The notes beneath the pieces are model-generated. The model did not search any database, was not told the origin of the DNA, and worked only from the letters and a program-made list of their open reading frames with translations. A program made the translations under genes and the position numbers. 64,000 nucleotides of DNA. It comes from Campylobacter concisus. Its GTDB lineage: Bacteria; Campylobacterota; Campylobacteria; Campylobacterales; Campylobacteraceae. Below are positions 22,766 through 31,242 of the stretch, one piece after another. How positions within the stretch are numbered: position 1 is the stretch's first letter; the number at the start of each line of letters is the position of its first letter. The stretch spans positions 62,001 to 126,000 of the forward strand of contig NZ_JXUP01000006.1 of the NCBI RefSeq assembly GCF_001891085.1, written 5' to 3'.

Positions 22766-23081
22766 CTTTAAACTCCTTTAATCTTTGTTCCGCCAAATTT
22801 AGTATGCTTTTTGGCGTTTTTTGCGTTTTTTTAACAAAAGTTAGTAGGATTATTATTTTTTTGCCGATTTCATAACAATATATGCTTCTAGCTATTCCTT
22901 CATCCGACTTTATACGTATCTCAAATAGTCCGTCCTTTAGGCTTTTGGTGTATGGCTCCCCTAAGGTATTGCCCCTAGCCTCTAAGAGCTCGAACATTTT
23001 ATAACCTCTTTGCCTGAGACCGGTCGGCAGCTCCAAGAACTCGTCTTTTATGGCTTCGCTTGCAAATTCTACGCTCCACAT
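22752..23081 (-). CDS. HigB/RelE-type toxin (phage Gp49-like)
   Basis: This 109-residue protein of the Gp49/HigB-like RelE superfamily shows an N-terminal helix pair, then SLKDGLFEIRIKSDEG, SIYCYEIGKKIIILLTFVKK and a TPKSILNLAEQRLKEF helix, the standard order in this family. RelE-type toxins cut mRNA on the ribosome. Its start is 12 bases after a CACAGAAGGATTG ribosome site on the minus strand. It is paired with the antitoxin gene downstream. Both genes lie 100 bases from the integrase stop. Confidence 0.87.
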   Translation of the reverse strand: MWSVEFASEAIKDEFLELPTGLRQRGYKMFELLEARGNTLGEPYTKSLKDGLFEIRIKSDEGIARSIYCYEIGKKIIILLTFVKKTQKTPKSILNLAEQRLKEFKDGNR

Positions 23082-23181
23082 CGCAATCCTTCTGTGTAAC
23101 TAAGCCGTATTATACCATACATGATATAAAATGCAGTTTGTTTTACGCATTTGTCGCCGAATAAGTAACTTGTATAAAAAC

Positions 23182-24339
23182 CTACTCATACAAAGATTCC
23201 ACCATCTCTCTTCCGCTGTCGGGCATTAGTTTAGCGTATCTTAGAGTATGGTTTATGTCTGAATGGTTCATTAGCTTTTTTATCGTTATTATCGGAGTGC
23301 CCTTTATAGCAAGATGCGAAGCGAATGTATGTCTAAGCGTATGGATAACTACTCTATTAGTAGCATCGCTTATATCTAAATTTTGATTAAAAAGCTTATT
23401 AAGTAGCGGCTGTAAGACGTTTTGAACGGTAGCTTTTGGTTTATTTACCAAAAAGTCGTTCGGGGATAGGGTGGTATAAATTTGATTTATCTTTTCTAGT
23501 GCTCTTTTACTTAAAAATCCCGTGTACGTGCTCTTTGTCTTAAAATCGCTTATGGTAACAGACTTAGTAGATAGCGACAAATCTTTTTTCTTGATATTTA
23601 AAATTCCCTCTAGTCTAGCTCCCGTGGATAAAGCTAGCTCCACAAATAGTTCTAATGCAAAGTCTTCTTTACTTGCTACTTCATTTCGCAAAAGCTCTAT
23701 CTCTATAAGCTCTAAAAATCTTTCTCGCTTGTTGTTCGGCTTTTTTAGCTCTATCTTATATGGGTTAATATGATCAATAAGGTCATTTTTTATAGCGTGG
23801 TTAAAAATCGTCCTAACTATACCCATTATGGCGTTTATTCTAGATTGCGACAGCTTTCGTTTGGTTTTAGGCGAGATTATTTGAGAAATATCTTTATGAT
23901 GTTCGTTTATCATCTCTGGAGTTATCTGCATCGTAGCTAGACTTCCTAATTTATCCTTATGGTAAATTTCATAATCTCGCCTTTGCTCTTTTATATTGGT
24001 AGCGTTACCCGGTTCTTTTTCTAGTTTAAAACTAAAAAAGGCATCTGCGATATCGTCAAATTTAAGCGAGTTTTTGTTGTTCTTGGCTATTATTTTCTTG
24101 GTTATGCTATCCGGCAATTCGCCGTTTCTTTGTTTGGCGTCGAATTCTTTCTTTTTATTATATGCGTAGGTTATATTTACGCCTTCGGATTTTGATCCGA
24201 TTTTTATGTTGGCTTTTCTGCCTTCAATCGTAACTCTCATATAAAAAACTACGTCGCCGTTAGCTAGATTATTAAAGAAAATTCCGGGATATTTATTGAC
24301 TCCAAAAGCAGAGTTGTAATTTTTAAGCTTTCCTGCCAC
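23182..24339 (-). CDS. Tyrosine recombinase (island integrase)
   Basis: In this 385-residue phage-type integrase, the catalytic residues are visible in order: Arg in STGARLEGILN, Lys in SDFKTKS, HTLRHTFASHL (H-x-x-R), His in MNHSDINHTLRYAK, and the Tyr in that same segment. The N-terminal part (DUF4102-like start, then the core-binding helices) fits P4-type island integrases. It reads toward the island interior, with its start 150 bases from the right attachment core. It would join the island to the tRNA-Asn 3' end. The 23-base repeat just upstream of its start may be its own arm site and autoregulatory site. Confidence 0.95.
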   Translation of the reverse strand: MAGKLKNYNSAFGVNKYPGIFFNNLANGDVVFYMRVTIEGRKANIKIGSKSEGVNITYAYNKKKEFDAKQRNGELPDSITKKIIAKNNKNSLKFDDIADAFFSFKLEKEPGNATNIKEQRRDYEIYHKDKLGSLATMQITPEMINEHHKDISQIISPKTKRKLSQSRINAIMGIVRTIFNHAIKNDLIDHINPYKIELKKPNNKRERFLELIEIELLRNEVASKEDFALELFVELALSTGARLEGILNIKKKDLSLSTKSVTISDFKTKSTYTGFLSKRALEKINQIYTTLSPNDFLVNKPKATVQNVLQPLLNKLFNQNLDISDATNRVVIHTLRHTFASHLAIKGTPIITIKKLMNHSDINHTLRYAKLMPDSGREMVESLYE

Positions 24340-24348
24340 AATACCCCC

Positions 24349-24371
24349 TAAATTTGTTCCCTATTTATTCC
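24349..24371 (+). repeat. Internal direct repeat, right copy (possible integrase arm site)
   Basis: A 23-base copy of 1708-1730 with one mismatch, lying 10 bases upstream of the integrase start and about 118 bases inside the right core. Confidence 0.55.
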
Positions 24372-24488
24372 CGAAATTTGTAAAAATGTATGATATTTTA
24401 GTGTAACTTAGAATATGCTTAAGCTATTAAATGGCGTATTTTAGGGATTTATAGAGTATTTTGGAGTATTTAAGAATTATATATTTTT

Positions 24489-24512
24489 GAACCCAGCATC
24501 CGGAGCCATTTA
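24489..24512 (+). repeat. attR core
   Basis: An exact 24-base copy of 1615-1638, that is the 3' 20 bases of tRNA-Asn with CCA plus TTTA. It has no tRNA 5' part and is therefore not a gene. Confidence 0.9.
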
Positions 24513-24690
24513 TCTTCAAAAATTACTTTAAAACCCCGATTTTAACGATGTTTTAAGAACTTTAAGTTTTCTTATTTTTGTAATTTTCTCTTTTATTTCC
24601 CCTCAGTTTTATTTATTATTTCAAAGTGTATCGTTTTATTTGTGATCAAAATAAATTTCCTTTATTCATTCTAGCTTCATTTAAGGCTTT

Positions 24691-24696
24691 TATAAT
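24691..24696 (+). promoter_or_regulatory. -10 box of PepSY gene
   Basis: TATAAT lies 48 bases before the ATG at 24744, with AAAAGGATC as ribosome site. Confidence 0.5.
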
Positions 24697-24743
24697 GTGC
24701 TCATCCAAACAAGAGTTGGAAATTAAAAATAAAAGGATCAAAA

Positions 24744-25229
24744 ATGAAAAATGTATTAGGTACAGCAGTTTTAGCGGTAGTTTTAGGAGCAACAAGTTTG
24801 CAAGCAGCCATCACGTCAAAAGACGCTTTAAATATAGCTGAGAAAAACTTCCCAGGCTCAAGCGTCAAAGATATAGAGATAGACGTCAAAAATGGCGTGA
24901 CATTTTATAAGATAGAGTCTTTTAAAGATGGTGTCAAACAAGATATCAAGATCGATGCCAATAGCGGTCAGATCGTTAAAATGGAGAATAAAAATAAAAA
25001 ACATATCTTGCCGATCGAAGTGGTAGATTTTTCGAAATTTGCTCTTAGCATCGACGAGGCTGTGGCCAAAGCTCAAGCGCTTGAAGCTGGCTGGAGTCTT
25101 GATGAGGCAGACCTTGATAATAAAAATGGTGCTTGGATATACAAAGTAGAGCTTAAGCGCGACAGGAGCGAGAAAAAAGTGATCATAAACGCTCAAACTG
25201 GCGAAATAATCGATAATTACACAAAGTGA
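24744..25229 (+). CDS. Exported protein with two PepSY domains
   Basis: This 161-residue protein has a signal peptide (MKNVLGTAVLAVVLGATS, cut after LQAA). Two PepSY repeats follow: about residues 25-80 (ending DANSGQIVKMEN) and about 100-158 (ending NAQTGEIIDNY). PepSY domains act in the cell envelope, often as protease inhibitors or redox or metal-linked modules. It is the first chromosomal gene right of the island. The two-component system following the next gene is a likely regulator by position, since PepSY genes are often controlled by neighbouring sensor pairs. Exact function is unknown. Confidence 0.85.
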   Translation: MKNVLGTAVLAVVLGATSLQAAITSKDALNIAEKNFPGSSVKDIEIDVKNGVTFYKIESFKDGVKQDIKIDANSGQIVKMENKNKKHILPIEVVDFSKFALSIDEAVAKAQALEAGWSLDEADLDNKNGAWIYKVELKRDRSEKKVIINAQTGEIIDNYTK

Positions 25230-25273
25230 TCTAATGCCCTTTTTGGGCGTTAAATTTTATAAAGGTAAAAAAG

Positions 25274-25871
25274 ATGAGTGAAAATTTAGATCAAAATTTA
25301 AACGAGAAAGTTAGTAAGCAGAGTTTAGAGAGAAATTTGAATAAAAATTTAAGCGAAAACGAGAGAGAAAATTTAAGTAAAAATGCTGCTAATAAAAATA
25401 TTTACGAAAATTTAAGAAAAAGCGAGCAAACCCCTGAAAATTTGGATAAAAATCCTATTGAAGCAAGCAATAGCACAAAAATTTTAAGTCAAGCTACCTC
25501 AAAATACAAAGCTAAAAATTTCTTTAAAAAAGCGCTTGAACTTTCGCTTCAAATTACGTCAGATGCGCTCATCTGCGCTAGCAAGGCTGGAGTGTGGCTA
25601 TCAAACGCCACAAACTGCCTAAAAGACGAGGTGCAAAGAGCGGAACTATCAAAGATAAATGAAGAGCAGGCCAAATTTGAAGGGCTGGCTTGCATCACAC
25701 CAGAAAGAGTTAAAGAGCTTATCATTGACCGTCTAAAAACAAAGCTTTGGCACGCTTGGAGCGGAGTATTTTTATGATGCAAGGGCTAAAAATAAGGGCT
25801 TTTTATATGATTTCAAGATAGGCGCAGCAAATGGCGAAATTTTAAATCTAAAAATAAAAAGCCAAATTTGA
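25274..25871 (+). pseudogene. PepSY-like exported-type protein, apparently frameshifted
   Basis: An open frame of 167 codons (25274-25777) begins with a repetitive Asn/Leu/Glu/Lys-rich head (NLDQNLNEK-like units). It then has a helix-rich part and breaks off at WHAWSGVFL. In the next frame, immediately downstream, the text continues as YFYDARAKNKGFLYDFKIG and NGEILNLKIKSQI, ending at 25871, which has the shape of a PepSY repeat end. The region around 25735-25765 needs at least one indel to join them. It follows the intact PepSY gene by 44 bases. Either a decayed paralogue or a sequencing error is possible; the head is low-complexity and unrecognised. Confidence 0.55.
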
Positions 25872-25912
25872 TAAAATAGCTGGCAAAACCAAGTGAGGCA
25901 GGTAAGGCAGGG

Positions 25913-26572
25913 ATGAAAATTTTAGTCGTAGAGGACGAAATAGACCTAAATAGCATCATCACAAGGCACCTAAAGAAAAACGGATATAGCGTCGATAGCG
26001 CGTTTAACGGCGAGGAGGCGATGGACTTTACCGCTGTGGCGCACTATGATCTCATCGTGCTTGATCTTATGATGCCGGTGATGGACGGACTTACATTTTT
26101 GCAAAGATCGCGCGCCGCAAAGCTAGTGACCCCTGTGTTGATACTAACGGCAAAGGACGATGTGGATGACGTTGTAAAGGGGCTTGACGCGGGTGCAGAT
26201 GACTACTTGGTCAAGCCATTTGACTTTAAGGAGCTGCTAGCTAGAGTGCGCACGCTCATTCGCCGAAATAGCGGCAACGTGGCTAGTGAAATTTGCGCAG
26301 GCGAGCTAAAGATCGACCTTTCTAAAAAGTCAGTCGAATTTAGTGGCGAGCAGGTCGAGCTAACTGGCAAAGAGTATGAAATTTTAGAGTTTTTGATGCT
26401 AAACAAGGGTAGAATTTTAACTCGCGACCAGATCAAAGAGCACGTCTGGGACTTTGACTACACGGGCGGCTCAAACGTCATCGACGTGCTTATAAAAAAC
26501 ATAAGAAAAAAGCTTGGCGAGTGTGAGGTGATCCAGACTAAAAGAGGGCTTGGCTATGTTGTTAAGGGTTAA
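25913..26572 (+). CDS. OmpR-family response regulator
   Basis: This 219-residue two-domain regulator has a receiver domain with VVEDE near the start, the phosphorylated Asp in LIVLDLMMPVMDG (about residue 51), the Thr in LTAKD and the Lys in LVKPFDF. A winged helix DNA-binding domain follows (ELTGKEYEILEFLML, then VIDVLIKNIRKKLG and TKRGLGYVV). It overlaps the sensor kinase gene by 23 bases, so the pair is one operon. Neighbouring PepSY genes are plausible targets. It resembles PmrA/QseB-type regulators; the signal is unknown. Confidence 0.93.
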   Translation: MKILVVEDEIDLNSIITRHLKKNGYSVDSAFNGEEAMDFTAVAHYDLIVLDLMMPVMDGLTFLQRSRAAKLVTPVLILTAKDDVDDVVKGLDAGADDYLVKPFDFKELLARVRTLIRRNSGNVASEICAGELKIDLSKKSVEFSGEQVELTGKEYEILEFLMLNKGRILTRDQIKEHVWDFDYTGGSNVIDVLIKNIRKKLGECEVIQTKRGLGYVVKG

Positions 26573-27911
26573 GCAAGCGCTTGCAAACATCCCGATAACC
26601 GCGCGCGTAACGCTTTGGTACTCGTTTTTTATCATCGTTATCGTGGCGGCTCTCATTGCCATCTCGGCGGTCGTGGCGGATGAGGTTTTTGAGGACGTGA
26701 GCCAAAAAAAGCTAGCCAAATCAGTCACCAAAATAGCCAATGATATGGATGAGTTTGAGCCATACGATGATGGGATATTTTTTATAAAATATAATGCAAA
26801 AGGCGATGTGATCGGTGGTCTAGCGCCAAAACACTTTCAAATTTCACTTAAAATGAATAGCGGTGCAGTGCGCCTTTTTGAAAATGGCGAAAACCGCTTT
26901 TACTACTACGATATCGCAGCTAGAGGCAAAGGGGTCTGGGTCAGAGGCGTGATAAATGCGGAGAAATTTTTTAAAAAAGAGGGGCTATTTTTACTAGCGC
27001 TTGGCGTTTTTGTGCCGGTTTTGTTTATTTTTGTGCTTTACGGCGGCTACAAAACGATAAAAAACGCGATGAAACCAGTCGCTACAATGTCTAAAACCGC
27101 GCTTGAGATAGGTAGTAGCCGGGACTTTTCAAAGCGCATAGATCTGCCTGCTGGCAAAGACGAGCTGCACGCACTTGCAAGCGTTTTTAACCAGATGCTT
27201 GACTCCCTCGAAAAGGTCTATCAAAGCGAAAAACAGCTCACCTCAGACGTTTCGCACGAGCTACGAACACCGCTATCTGTCATCATGGCTGAGAGCGACT
27301 ACGCTAAAAACTACTCACAAAATTTGGATGAGGCTAAGGAGTCGCTGGAGGTCATCTCTAGGCAGTCAAGAAAGATAACCTCGCTGATAGATCAAATTTT
27401 GGAGCTCTCAAGGCTCGAAGCTGGCAGAAATTTGGAGCTAAAAGATATAAATTTAAGCTCTATCTTGCAAAATTTAGCTACCGACTATGAAAAGCTAGCA
27501 AGCGCAAAGGGGCTAAAATTTAGCCGTGATATAGCGCCAGATGTCCAAATCCTTGGCAATGAGCCGATGATATCAAGGCTAGTGGATAACTTTTTAAGCA
27601 ACGCACTAAAATTTGCAGAAGCTAAGATCGAGCTAAATTTAACCCTCACAAAAATGCATGCACTTTTGTCTGTAAAAGACGATGGTGTCGGTATCTCTAA
27701 AAAAGATATCGAGCTAATCTGGAATAAATTTTATCAAGCTGATAGCTCAAGAAACAAGAGCCTAAACACAGGTAGCGGACTAGGACTTGCTATAGCTACA
27801 AATATCGCTAAAATTCACGGCGCAAAGCTTGGAGTAAAAAGTGAAGCTGGAGCTGGAAGCGAATTTTGGGTAGAATTTGAGCTTGTAAATTTAAAGCAAG
27901 TGAAAATTTAG
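26550..27911 (+). CDS. Sensor histidine kinase, partner of the OmpR-type regulator
   Basis: This is a 453-residue membrane kinase. The first membrane helix is about residues 22-46 and the second about 148-170, with a 100-residue periplasmic sensor loop between them. A HAMP region follows, then the H-box SDVSHELRTPLS with the phosphorylated His near residue 235. The ATP-binding part has the N-box DNFLSNALKF, the G1 motif VKDDGVGI and the G2 motif GSGLGLAI. It would phosphorylate the regulator encoded just upstream. The periplasmic loop has no cysteine pair or other motif that names its signal. Confidence 0.93.
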   Translation: MAMLLRVKQALANIPITARVTLWYSFFIIVIVAALIAISAVVADEVFEDVSQKKLAKSVTKIANDMDEFEPYDDGIFFIKYNAKGDVIGGLAPKHFQISLKMNSGAVRLFENGENRFYYYDIAARGKGVWVRGVINAEKFFKKEGLFLLALGVFVPVLFIFVLYGGYKTIKNAMKPVATMSKTALEIGSSRDFSKRIDLPAGKDELHALASVFNQMLDSLEKVYQSEKQLTSDVSHELRTPLSVIMAESDYAKNYSQNLDEAKESLEVISRQSRKITSLIDQILELSRLEAGRNLELKDINLSSILQNLATDYEKLASAKGLKFSRDIAPDVQILGNEPMISRLVDNFLSNALKFAEAKIELNLTLTKMHALLSVKDDGVGISKKDIELIWNKFYQADSSRNKSLNTGSGLGLAIATNIAKIHGAKLGVKSEAGAGSEFWVEFELVNLKQVKI

Positions 27912-27967
27912 GCAGTTTGCTAAGACAAAATTTATGAAATAGCAAATAAATACGAGTATAAATTTAA

Positions 27968-27998
27968 ACGCCGCATAAAACGGCGTCTATATTTTAAA
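27968..27998 (+). terminator. Probable terminator of the two-component operon
   Basis: ACGCCG (27968-27973), a 7-base loop, CGGCGT (27981-27986), then CTATATTTT. Confidence 0.6.
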
Positions 27999-28384
27999 AC
28001 AAAGTTAAAGTCATAAACTTTTACAGAAATTTCATGGTTAGGTTGCTTCAAAAAGAGCTCTTAGGGCATACTCATATCATAAGCATCAACAAAGACTATC
28101 AAAGTTACGAGATAGATGAAGATAGTAGCGGTTGAGGTCTATATAGTAGGTAAAGCATTAAGACGTATGATTTAAAGCCCATTTAAATGGCTTTTAAAAG
28201 AGCTTGTAAAAAGATGTTTTGCAAAGTAACGTAAAGAAATTTTCGCCATTTTGTTTTTGAGTAAAGCTTGCTCTAACTGCGAATTAACTGCACTTCTCAA
28301 TGCCTTTTTATAACTTTGATATCTAACAAAATTTACAAAGCCACGAGCCGAAGGCGCATAATCCACGAGCTACAAGCAAAAACC

Positions 28385-28410
28385 AAAAAAGGCACTAAAT
28401 TCAGTGCCTT
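28385..28410 (-). terminator. Terminator of the radical SAM operon
   Basis: On the minus strand, AAGGCACT pairs with AGTGCCTT around a 6-base loop and is followed by a run of six T. It lies just after the radical SAM stop. Confidence 0.8.
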
Positions 28411-28416
28411 TTATCG

Positions 28417-29244
28417 CTATCTTTCGCCAAGCTTTCCGCATGCATCAGCGCGACACCTACTGCAATGTGACATTTGATTTATGTCACTACCTATTGATCT
28501 GCGGATGCGGTGGATCTCATCACTTGAAGGGGATTTTAAATTTTCAAAAGGCGTATCATGCACCGGTATCATCGCCATGCAGTTCATTATGTCAGCTCCC
28601 CACTGCTTTGCCTTTGCCGAGATGCTTTGGATGTGGTCCATATTGACCCCAGGGATGACGACGGTGTTTATCTTTACTAGCATACCAGCCTCTTTTAGCT
28701 TGCGGATACCCTCGTCTTGGCGCGCTAGCAGTATCCTAGCAGCCTCCTCGCCGTAGTAGTTTTTATTTTCATACCTCACCCACGAATAGACCTTCGAGCC
28801 AACATCTGGCGTCACGGCATTAACAGTCACTGTCACGTGGCTCACGCCAAGGTGCACGATCTCATCAACGTGCTCAGGCAGTGCTAAGCCATTAGTTGAG
28901 AGGCATAGCAGGACATTTGGGAAGTGGGACTTACACTTTTCAAAGGTCGCTAGCGTCTTGTCAGCGTCACACATCGGATCGCCAGGTCCAGCGATGCCGA
29001 TGACGGATATGTCTTGTCTAAATTTAAAGAGCTTTTCTAAAAATTTCACTGATTCATCTGGAGTTTGCACCTTTGCTGTTACACCAGGGCGGTTTTCATT
29101 AGCGCAGTCATATATGCGGTTGCAGAAGTTGCACTGGATGTTGCAGTGTGGGGCAACTGGTAGATGCACGCGTCCGTAGTTAGCGGAGGCCTTTTTGTTA
29201 AAGCATGGGTGGCTGTCTAGATCAGCCTTAGTGCGAAAAATCAT
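28417..29244 (-). CDS. NifB-type radical SAM protein
   Basis: This 275-residue protein resembles the radical SAM half of NifB. It begins SHPCFNKKASANYGRVHLPV, followed by PHCNIQCNFCNRIYDC, which contains the CxxxCxxC of radical SAM enzymes. GIAGPGDP and LCLSTNGLALP are the SAM-binding glycine strand and a NifB-type motif, and the tail holds CSRCRADACG. In nitrogen fixers NifB builds the 8Fe-9S-C core of the nitrogenase cofactor. No nif structural genes occur in this window, and the NifX-like C-terminal domain is absent. It is the last gene of a tight three-gene operon with a polyferredoxin and a ModA-like exported protein. Its product is unknown. Confidence 0.85.
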   Translation of the reverse strand: MIFRTKADLDSHPCFNKKASANYGRVHLPVAPHCNIQCNFCNRIYDCANENRPGVTAKVQTPDESVKFLEKLFKFRQDISVIGIAGPGDPMCDADKTLATFEKCKSHFPNVLLCLSTNGLALPEHVDEIVHLGVSHVTVTVNAVTPDVGSKVYSWVRYENKNYYGEEAARILLARQDEGIRKLKEAGMLVKINTVVIPGVNMDHIQSISAKAKQWGADIMNCMAMIPVHDTPFENLKSPSSDEIHRIRRSIGSDINQMSHCSRCRADACGKLGER

Positions 29245-30056
29245 TAGCTCTTTTTCCTTCCAAATTTAATGGCATTTGCATGGCAGACATTTAGACAGTC
29301 TCCACAGTTTGTGCAGTTTATCTCATCAGGTCTTGTCCCCATCTCGCACTTGCGCAAGCATGCGTCGCAGTCGTCACAGGCACTTGTTTTATAGATGCGA
29401 AATATTGAAAATCTACGCAAAATTTCAAGCACGCCGCCTGATGGACAGACGAAACGACACCAAAGGTTAGCTACGATCAGCGAGGCTAGCATGACTGAGA
29501 TGATGATCACTGTGCGAGTGACCCACTCCCATTCGCCAAAGCGAAGTGACAAAGTGACGGCAGTTAAATACTCATCGCTCGTTCTTATAGGTATCATCAT
29601 GCGTGGATTGTCCCAGATGAAATAGACCCAAAGGCTGATTGCTATGGTAGCTAGCATGCCTATTTGAGCGATTATTAGCTTTTTGCTGCGAATTTTTAGC
29701 TTGAAAAAGGCAAATTTGCCAAGCATTTGATTGACAAAGCCAGCTGGACAGACCCAGCCACAAAATGCTCTACCAAAGAGGATGACAAGCGCTGGGATAA
29801 ATAGCCAAAATCCAAAAAACAGCGATGTGATCCGCCCCCAACAGGTGATGATAGGGCAGTTTTGGCAATTTACAAATGGCACTACAAAAGGGCATCTAAA
29901 AATGCCATAATACGCCCATTGTCCGATGCCTGCTATAAAGATGAGCTGCACTAGGCGTCTTATCTTTGTTGTGGGAGAGTTTTTGCTTCTCTTTTTTAAA
30001 TTTACATTGCCGCATGCACTGCTATTAGAGCATGCGCTATTACAGCTACTACACAT
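29244..30056 (-). CDS. Membrane polyferredoxin (NapH/CcoG-like 4Fe-4S protein)
   Basis: This 270-residue inner-membrane protein starts with a Cys-rich cytoplasmic head (CSSCNSAC). Four or five membrane helices follow. Two FCGWVCPAG and CRFVCPSGG motifs after helices are typical of NapH/RnfH/FixG-like redox proteins. The C-terminus has two ferredoxin cluster sites, CDDCDACLRKC and CTNCGDCLNVC. It could pass quinol electrons to the radical SAM partner or to an exported protein. It overlaps the upstream binding-protein gene by 8 bases and shares one base with the radical SAM gene, so all three are translationally coupled. Confidence 0.87.
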   Translation of the reverse strand: MCSSCNSACSNSSACGNVNLKKRSKNSPTTKIRRLVQLIFIAGIGQWAYYGIFRCPFVVPFVNCQNCPIITCWGRITSLFFGFWLFIPALVILFGRAFCGWVCPAGFVNQMLGKFAFFKLKIRSKKLIIAQIGMLATIAISLWVYFIWDNPRMMIPIRTSDEYLTAVTLSLRFGEWEWVTRTVIIISVMLASLIVANLWCRFVCPSGGVLEILRRFSIFRIYKTSACDDCDACLRKCEMGTRPDEINCTNCGDCLNVCHANAIKFGRKKS

Positions 30057-30909
30057 CTTTTACACCAAACCTTTCTATAAGCTCTAGCCCACGCGCTGAA
30101 TAAATTGAGGTAAAGCCATGTTTTTCAAAAATTTCTTGCCCCTCGGTGCCGCAAACAAAGTCTGCAAAGTCATTTGCGAGCCTTTCATCTTTTACATATT
30201 TCATTATATTTAGTGTAAAAGTGAGCGGTCCAGGCGGGATGAGCTTTTCATCGATGGGCATGTACTCGATCTTGTCTTTGAATCTATCGTGCGTTGTTAG
30301 GCGTTTTTCGATGATCGAAGCGTCGCCCTTGCCATCAACTAGCTCGCACATCATATTTATGACGCATGATCCGTTTGCGACCATGTTTTTCATCACCGCA
30401 TCAGTTAGGTTTGAGTTTTTTAAGATCCCTTTGACTGGGCCACTGCCAGGAGGCGATGATCTAAGAGGCAGCATCACTCTAACTCCTGGCTCAGCAAGGT
30501 CTTTTAAGTCGCGAATGCCAGCAGGGTTGCCTTTTGGCACGACTAGGACGTAGTCGGTAAAGCATAGTGGCCTAAAGTGGAGGCTAAGGCCAGCTTTGCG
30601 AAGTTTTTTAGAAAGCTCTAAAACCCTTGCTCCAAAGAGCTCTGTCGTACTTTGAAGTGCTAAAAGAGACTTGCCAAGAGCACCAGCAAAAGCACCAGTG
30701 TATTGGATATTGTGCCCTGTTCTTGCCTCGTAAATGGCATTTAGCTCGTTAAAAGCTTCAGATAGGCCTCCACACGACCAAACCTGAAGCGAGTCAGACT
30801 TAAAGGGCGTAAAGCCAGCTAGCATCGTTTGCGGAGTAGCAACAGCAGCTGTGGCTAAAGCACCTTTTAAAAAGCCACGGCGTGATATACCGGTTTGTTT
30901 TAATTCCAT
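30049..30909 (-). CDS. Tat-exported ModA-like substrate-binding protein
   Basis: This 286-residue protein has a Tat signal, SRRGFLKGALATAAVA, at residues 9-24. The mature part looks like a type II periplasmic binding protein of the molybdate/sulfate class: LQVWSCGGLSEAFNELNAIYE at the start, a YTGAFAGALGKSLLAL segment, YVLVVPKGNP, then a PPGSGPVKGIL loop and DFVCGTEGQEIFEKHGF. Tat export suggests that it folds or gains a cofactor in the cytoplasm. No permease or ATPase gene accompanies it, so it is probably not part of a normal ABC importer. Two Cys in the mature part could bind a metal. It heads the NifB-like operon. Confidence 0.82.
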   Translation of the reverse strand: MELKQTGISRRGFLKGALATAAVATPQTMLAGFTPFKSDSLQVWSCGGLSEAFNELNAIYEARTGHNIQYTGAFAGALGKSLLALQSTTELFGARVLELSKKLRKAGLSLHFRPLCFTDYVLVVPKGNPAGIRDLKDLAEPGVRVMLPLRSSPPGSGPVKGILKNSNLTDAVMKNMVANGSCVINMMCELVDGKGDASIIEKRLTTHDRFKDKIEYMPIDEKLIPPGPLTFTLNIMKYVKDERLANDFADFVCGTEGQEIFEKHGFTSIYSARGLELIERFGVKDV

Positions 30910-31165
30910 GAAATCTCCTTTTGGGATTTAAGAAATGTAAATTTGATATTTTCGGCACGCGAAACTTGTTAAATTTGACTTTTGAAATTTGCAAAAATGG
31001 TAGTTGAAGATAAATTTATGCAAATGTAAATCGCAACTGCGACCAAATTTGGTGTAATTATAACCAAAAGTAAGTTTAAAAAGCGAGATAATTTTAATAA
31101 GATAAAAATTTATATTGTAAATTTAATGTCTAAAAAATGATTAAAATTTTAGCCGACAATTTAAT

Positions 31166-31186
31166 GTATTATTTTAGAAATAATAT
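31166..31186. promoter_or_regulatory. Imperfect 21-bp palindrome upstream of hsd promoter
   Basis: The left half GTATTATTTT equals that of the perfect palindrome at 31243. The right half, AAATAATAT after a two-base centre, differs at a few positions. Centre to centre the two are 77 bases apart, on either side of the promoter. Confidence 0.5.
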
Positions 31187-31195
31187 AAAAATATA

Positions 31196-31224
31196 TTGTC
31201 AGTTTTTATCTTTTTTGTTATACT
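31196..31224 (+). promoter_or_regulatory. Sigma70-type promoter of the hsd operon
   Basis: TTGTCA (31196-31201), a 17-base spacer, TATACT (31219-31224). This is the best -35/-10 pair noticed in the window. Transcription would begin near 31231. Confidence 0.6.
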
Positions 31225-31242
31225 TCGCTCATAAAAGTATTA

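Larger units (their letters stand above)
24340..24743. other. Right island junction and flank
   Basis: This gene-free stretch holds the inner direct repeat (24349-24371), the right attachment core (24489-24512) and, beyond it, chromosomal flank with a -10 box for the PepSY gene (24691). Bases 24518-24568 match 1644-1694 at roughly 44 of 51 positions. Confidence 0.7.
27912..28416. other. Intergenic region with hairpins, no confident gene
   Basis: About 505 bases. They hold the probable terminator of the two-component operon (27968-27998) and a palindromic AAAGCC/GGCTTT hairpin (28174-28194). The terminator of the convergent radical SAM operon (28385-28410) is at the right end. A 34-codon frame at 28034-28135 and a 64-codon GTG-start frame on the minus strand (28366-28172) lack clear ribosome sites; I do not call them genes. 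Confidence 0.5.

Noticed and set aside
24489-24512. Second tRNA-Asn gene
   Set aside because: Only the 3' 20 bases of the tRNA are present; it is the right attachment repeat.
28172-28366. 64-codon minus-strand frame as a gene
   Set aside because: GTG start without ribosome site, it overlaps hairpins, and I recognise no family; it may be a remnant.
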